DNA of 64,000 nt from Altererythrobacter sp. C41 (GTDB lineage: Bacteria; Pseudomonadota; Alphaproteobacteria; Sphingomonadales; Sphingomonadaceae). Position 1 is the first letter of the stretch. The number at the start of each line of letters is the position of its first letter. Below the pieces are notes generated by a model that did not search any database, was not told the DNA's origin, and saw only the letters and a list, made by a program, of their open reading frames with translations. Below are positions 63,647 to 64,000 of the stretch, in pieces. The stretch covers positions 248,001 through 312,000 of the forward strand of contig NZ_JAEVFE010000002.1 in the NCBI RefSeq assembly GCF_016803135.1, given 5' to 3'. The position numbers and the translations under genes were made by a program.

Positions 63647-64000
63647 AGGCCTGGAAGGATCCACCTGCCATTATACTGCCAGAACGCATAAGGCATTCCA
63701 GTATCCGCGTAGATCCACCCCGTATCGGCAGTCTTTAGTGCGGTGAATTTGGTCTGCCAAGCCAAGGGAAGCCCGGTAACCCCTTTGCTGCCGATCAGGA
63801 TGGTGTTCGGTTCGGCAAATGCAAGCATCTTGCAAGCTATGTTGGCAGTAGCGCCGATCGCCACTATCCCGTTGAACCCGCGCGCGACACCGACCTGAGC
63901 AACGGTGATCGGTCCATGATCTAGACAAACTCGGAAGTCGATAGGTTCAAGGTTCGAGTTGATGATGAGCGGATTTATGATGTTCTGGGCGGCCGCAAAC
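63643..64000 (-). CDS. class III pyrimidine nucleotide cyclase (PycC-like), C-terminal part
   Basis: The reverse strand from 64000 is open and reads INSNLEPIDFRVCLDHGPI, then TVAQVGVARGFNGIVAIGATANIACKMLAFAEPNTILIGSKGV type sequence, the C-terminal half of the class III cyclase domain (substrate-facing AIG-x-T-x-N-x-A motif), and a short tail ending WQYNGRWILPGL. It is followed in overlap by the PycTM-type gene. With that partner, the cyclase is inferred to make cUMP or cCMP on phage infection. The N-terminal half and any sensor domain are beyond the window. Confidence 0.85.
   Translation of the reverse strand, partial: FAAAQNIINPLIINSNLEPIDFRVCLDHGPITVAQVGVARGFNGIVAIGATANIACKMLAFAEPNTILIGSKGVTGLPLAWQTKFTALKTADTGWIYADTGMPYAFWQYNGRWILPGL

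Larger units (their letters stand above)
53858..64000. mobile_element. Tn7-like transposon in comM (left end and cargo; right end outside window)
   Basis: The element starts with TGTGAATCACGAAAGTACAC at 53858, directly against the disrupted comM frame. It encodes TnsA, TnsB, TnsC and TniQ in one direction, then the unassigned 559-residue protein, the DUF2235 hydrolase and the Pycsar-like pair. Tn7-like elements of the Tn6022 group are known to insert in comM, and the arrangement fits that group. The base composition is less GC-extreme than the surroundings. Only the near end is seen; the matching terminal repeat and the 5' part of comM must lie beyond 64000. Confidence 0.8.

Noticed and set aside
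53858-64000. CRISPR-associated transposon (CAST)
   Set aside because: A TnsABC-TniQ module alone could suggest it, but no Cas gene, CRISPR repeats or tracrRNA-like structure is visible within the window; comM insertion points to protein-guided targeting.

Overview
The window is a GC-rich alphaproteobacterial chromosome segment, most likely from a marine or brackish member of the Sphingomonadales (Erythrobacteraceae-like). The reasons are the high-GC codon usage, several proteins of alphaproteobacterial families (UPF0262, CC_3452 family, DUF3667, ExoD, a Caulobacter/Xanthomonas-type TonB receptor), and a rich set of surface polysaccharide genes. The placement is an inference from protein character, not from a phylogeny.

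Region 1 (1-5097) is housekeeping: the 3' end of argB, a YggT membrane protein, folD, a lipoprotein and a MarC protein in a tight forward run, then a reverse pair (LON-domain protein and a CnoX-type thioredoxin/TPR chaperedoxin) and a tRNA-Gly(GCC).

Region 2 (5256-20375) is a polysaccharide-utilisation locus for a sulfated glycan. The reverse arm holds a tandem GH43-like protein, a clan GH-A-like glycosidase, two sulfatases and a SusC-like TonB receptor. A divergent AT-rich control region separates it from a forward arm with three more sulfatases and a true formylglycine-generating enzyme that would activate all five. One sulfatase has the variant activation motif CSSSR.

Region 3 (20542-53508) is mostly core genome: a zinc-type TonB receptor with a His-rich loop, DoxX, dcd, putA, glpD, MaoC, ExoD, a DUF3604 / parvulin / HupE operon, ftsH, rpoZ, a phospholipase-D enzyme, dnaB, UPF0262, a degenerate GH25, cdd, a carboxypeptidase, galE, rpmJ, a HAD hydrolase, an HxlR regulator divergent from a secreted CC_3452 protein, and an APC permease. 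Two sphingomonad-type palindromic intergenic repeats lie here.

Region 4 (53522-64000) is the accessory part. The 3' end of a yifB/comM-type AAA+ ATPase gene is cut off at 53857/53858, where a Tn7-like transposon begins with a TGT end. The element carries tnsA, tnsB, tnsC and tniQ, then an unassigned 559-residue protein in tail-to-tail orientation, a gene-poor stretch, a DUF2235 alpha/beta hydrolase with membrane helices, and a two-gene operon on the reverse strand whose products match a class III nucleotide cyclase (only its C-terminal part is in the window) and a PycTM-type transmembrane effector, i.e. a Pycsar anti-phage system. The far end of the element and the 5' part of the interrupted gene lie beyond base 64000. 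The most interesting reading is a comM-inserted Tn7-like element carrying anti-phage cargo, including one known system type and two genes without an assigned role.
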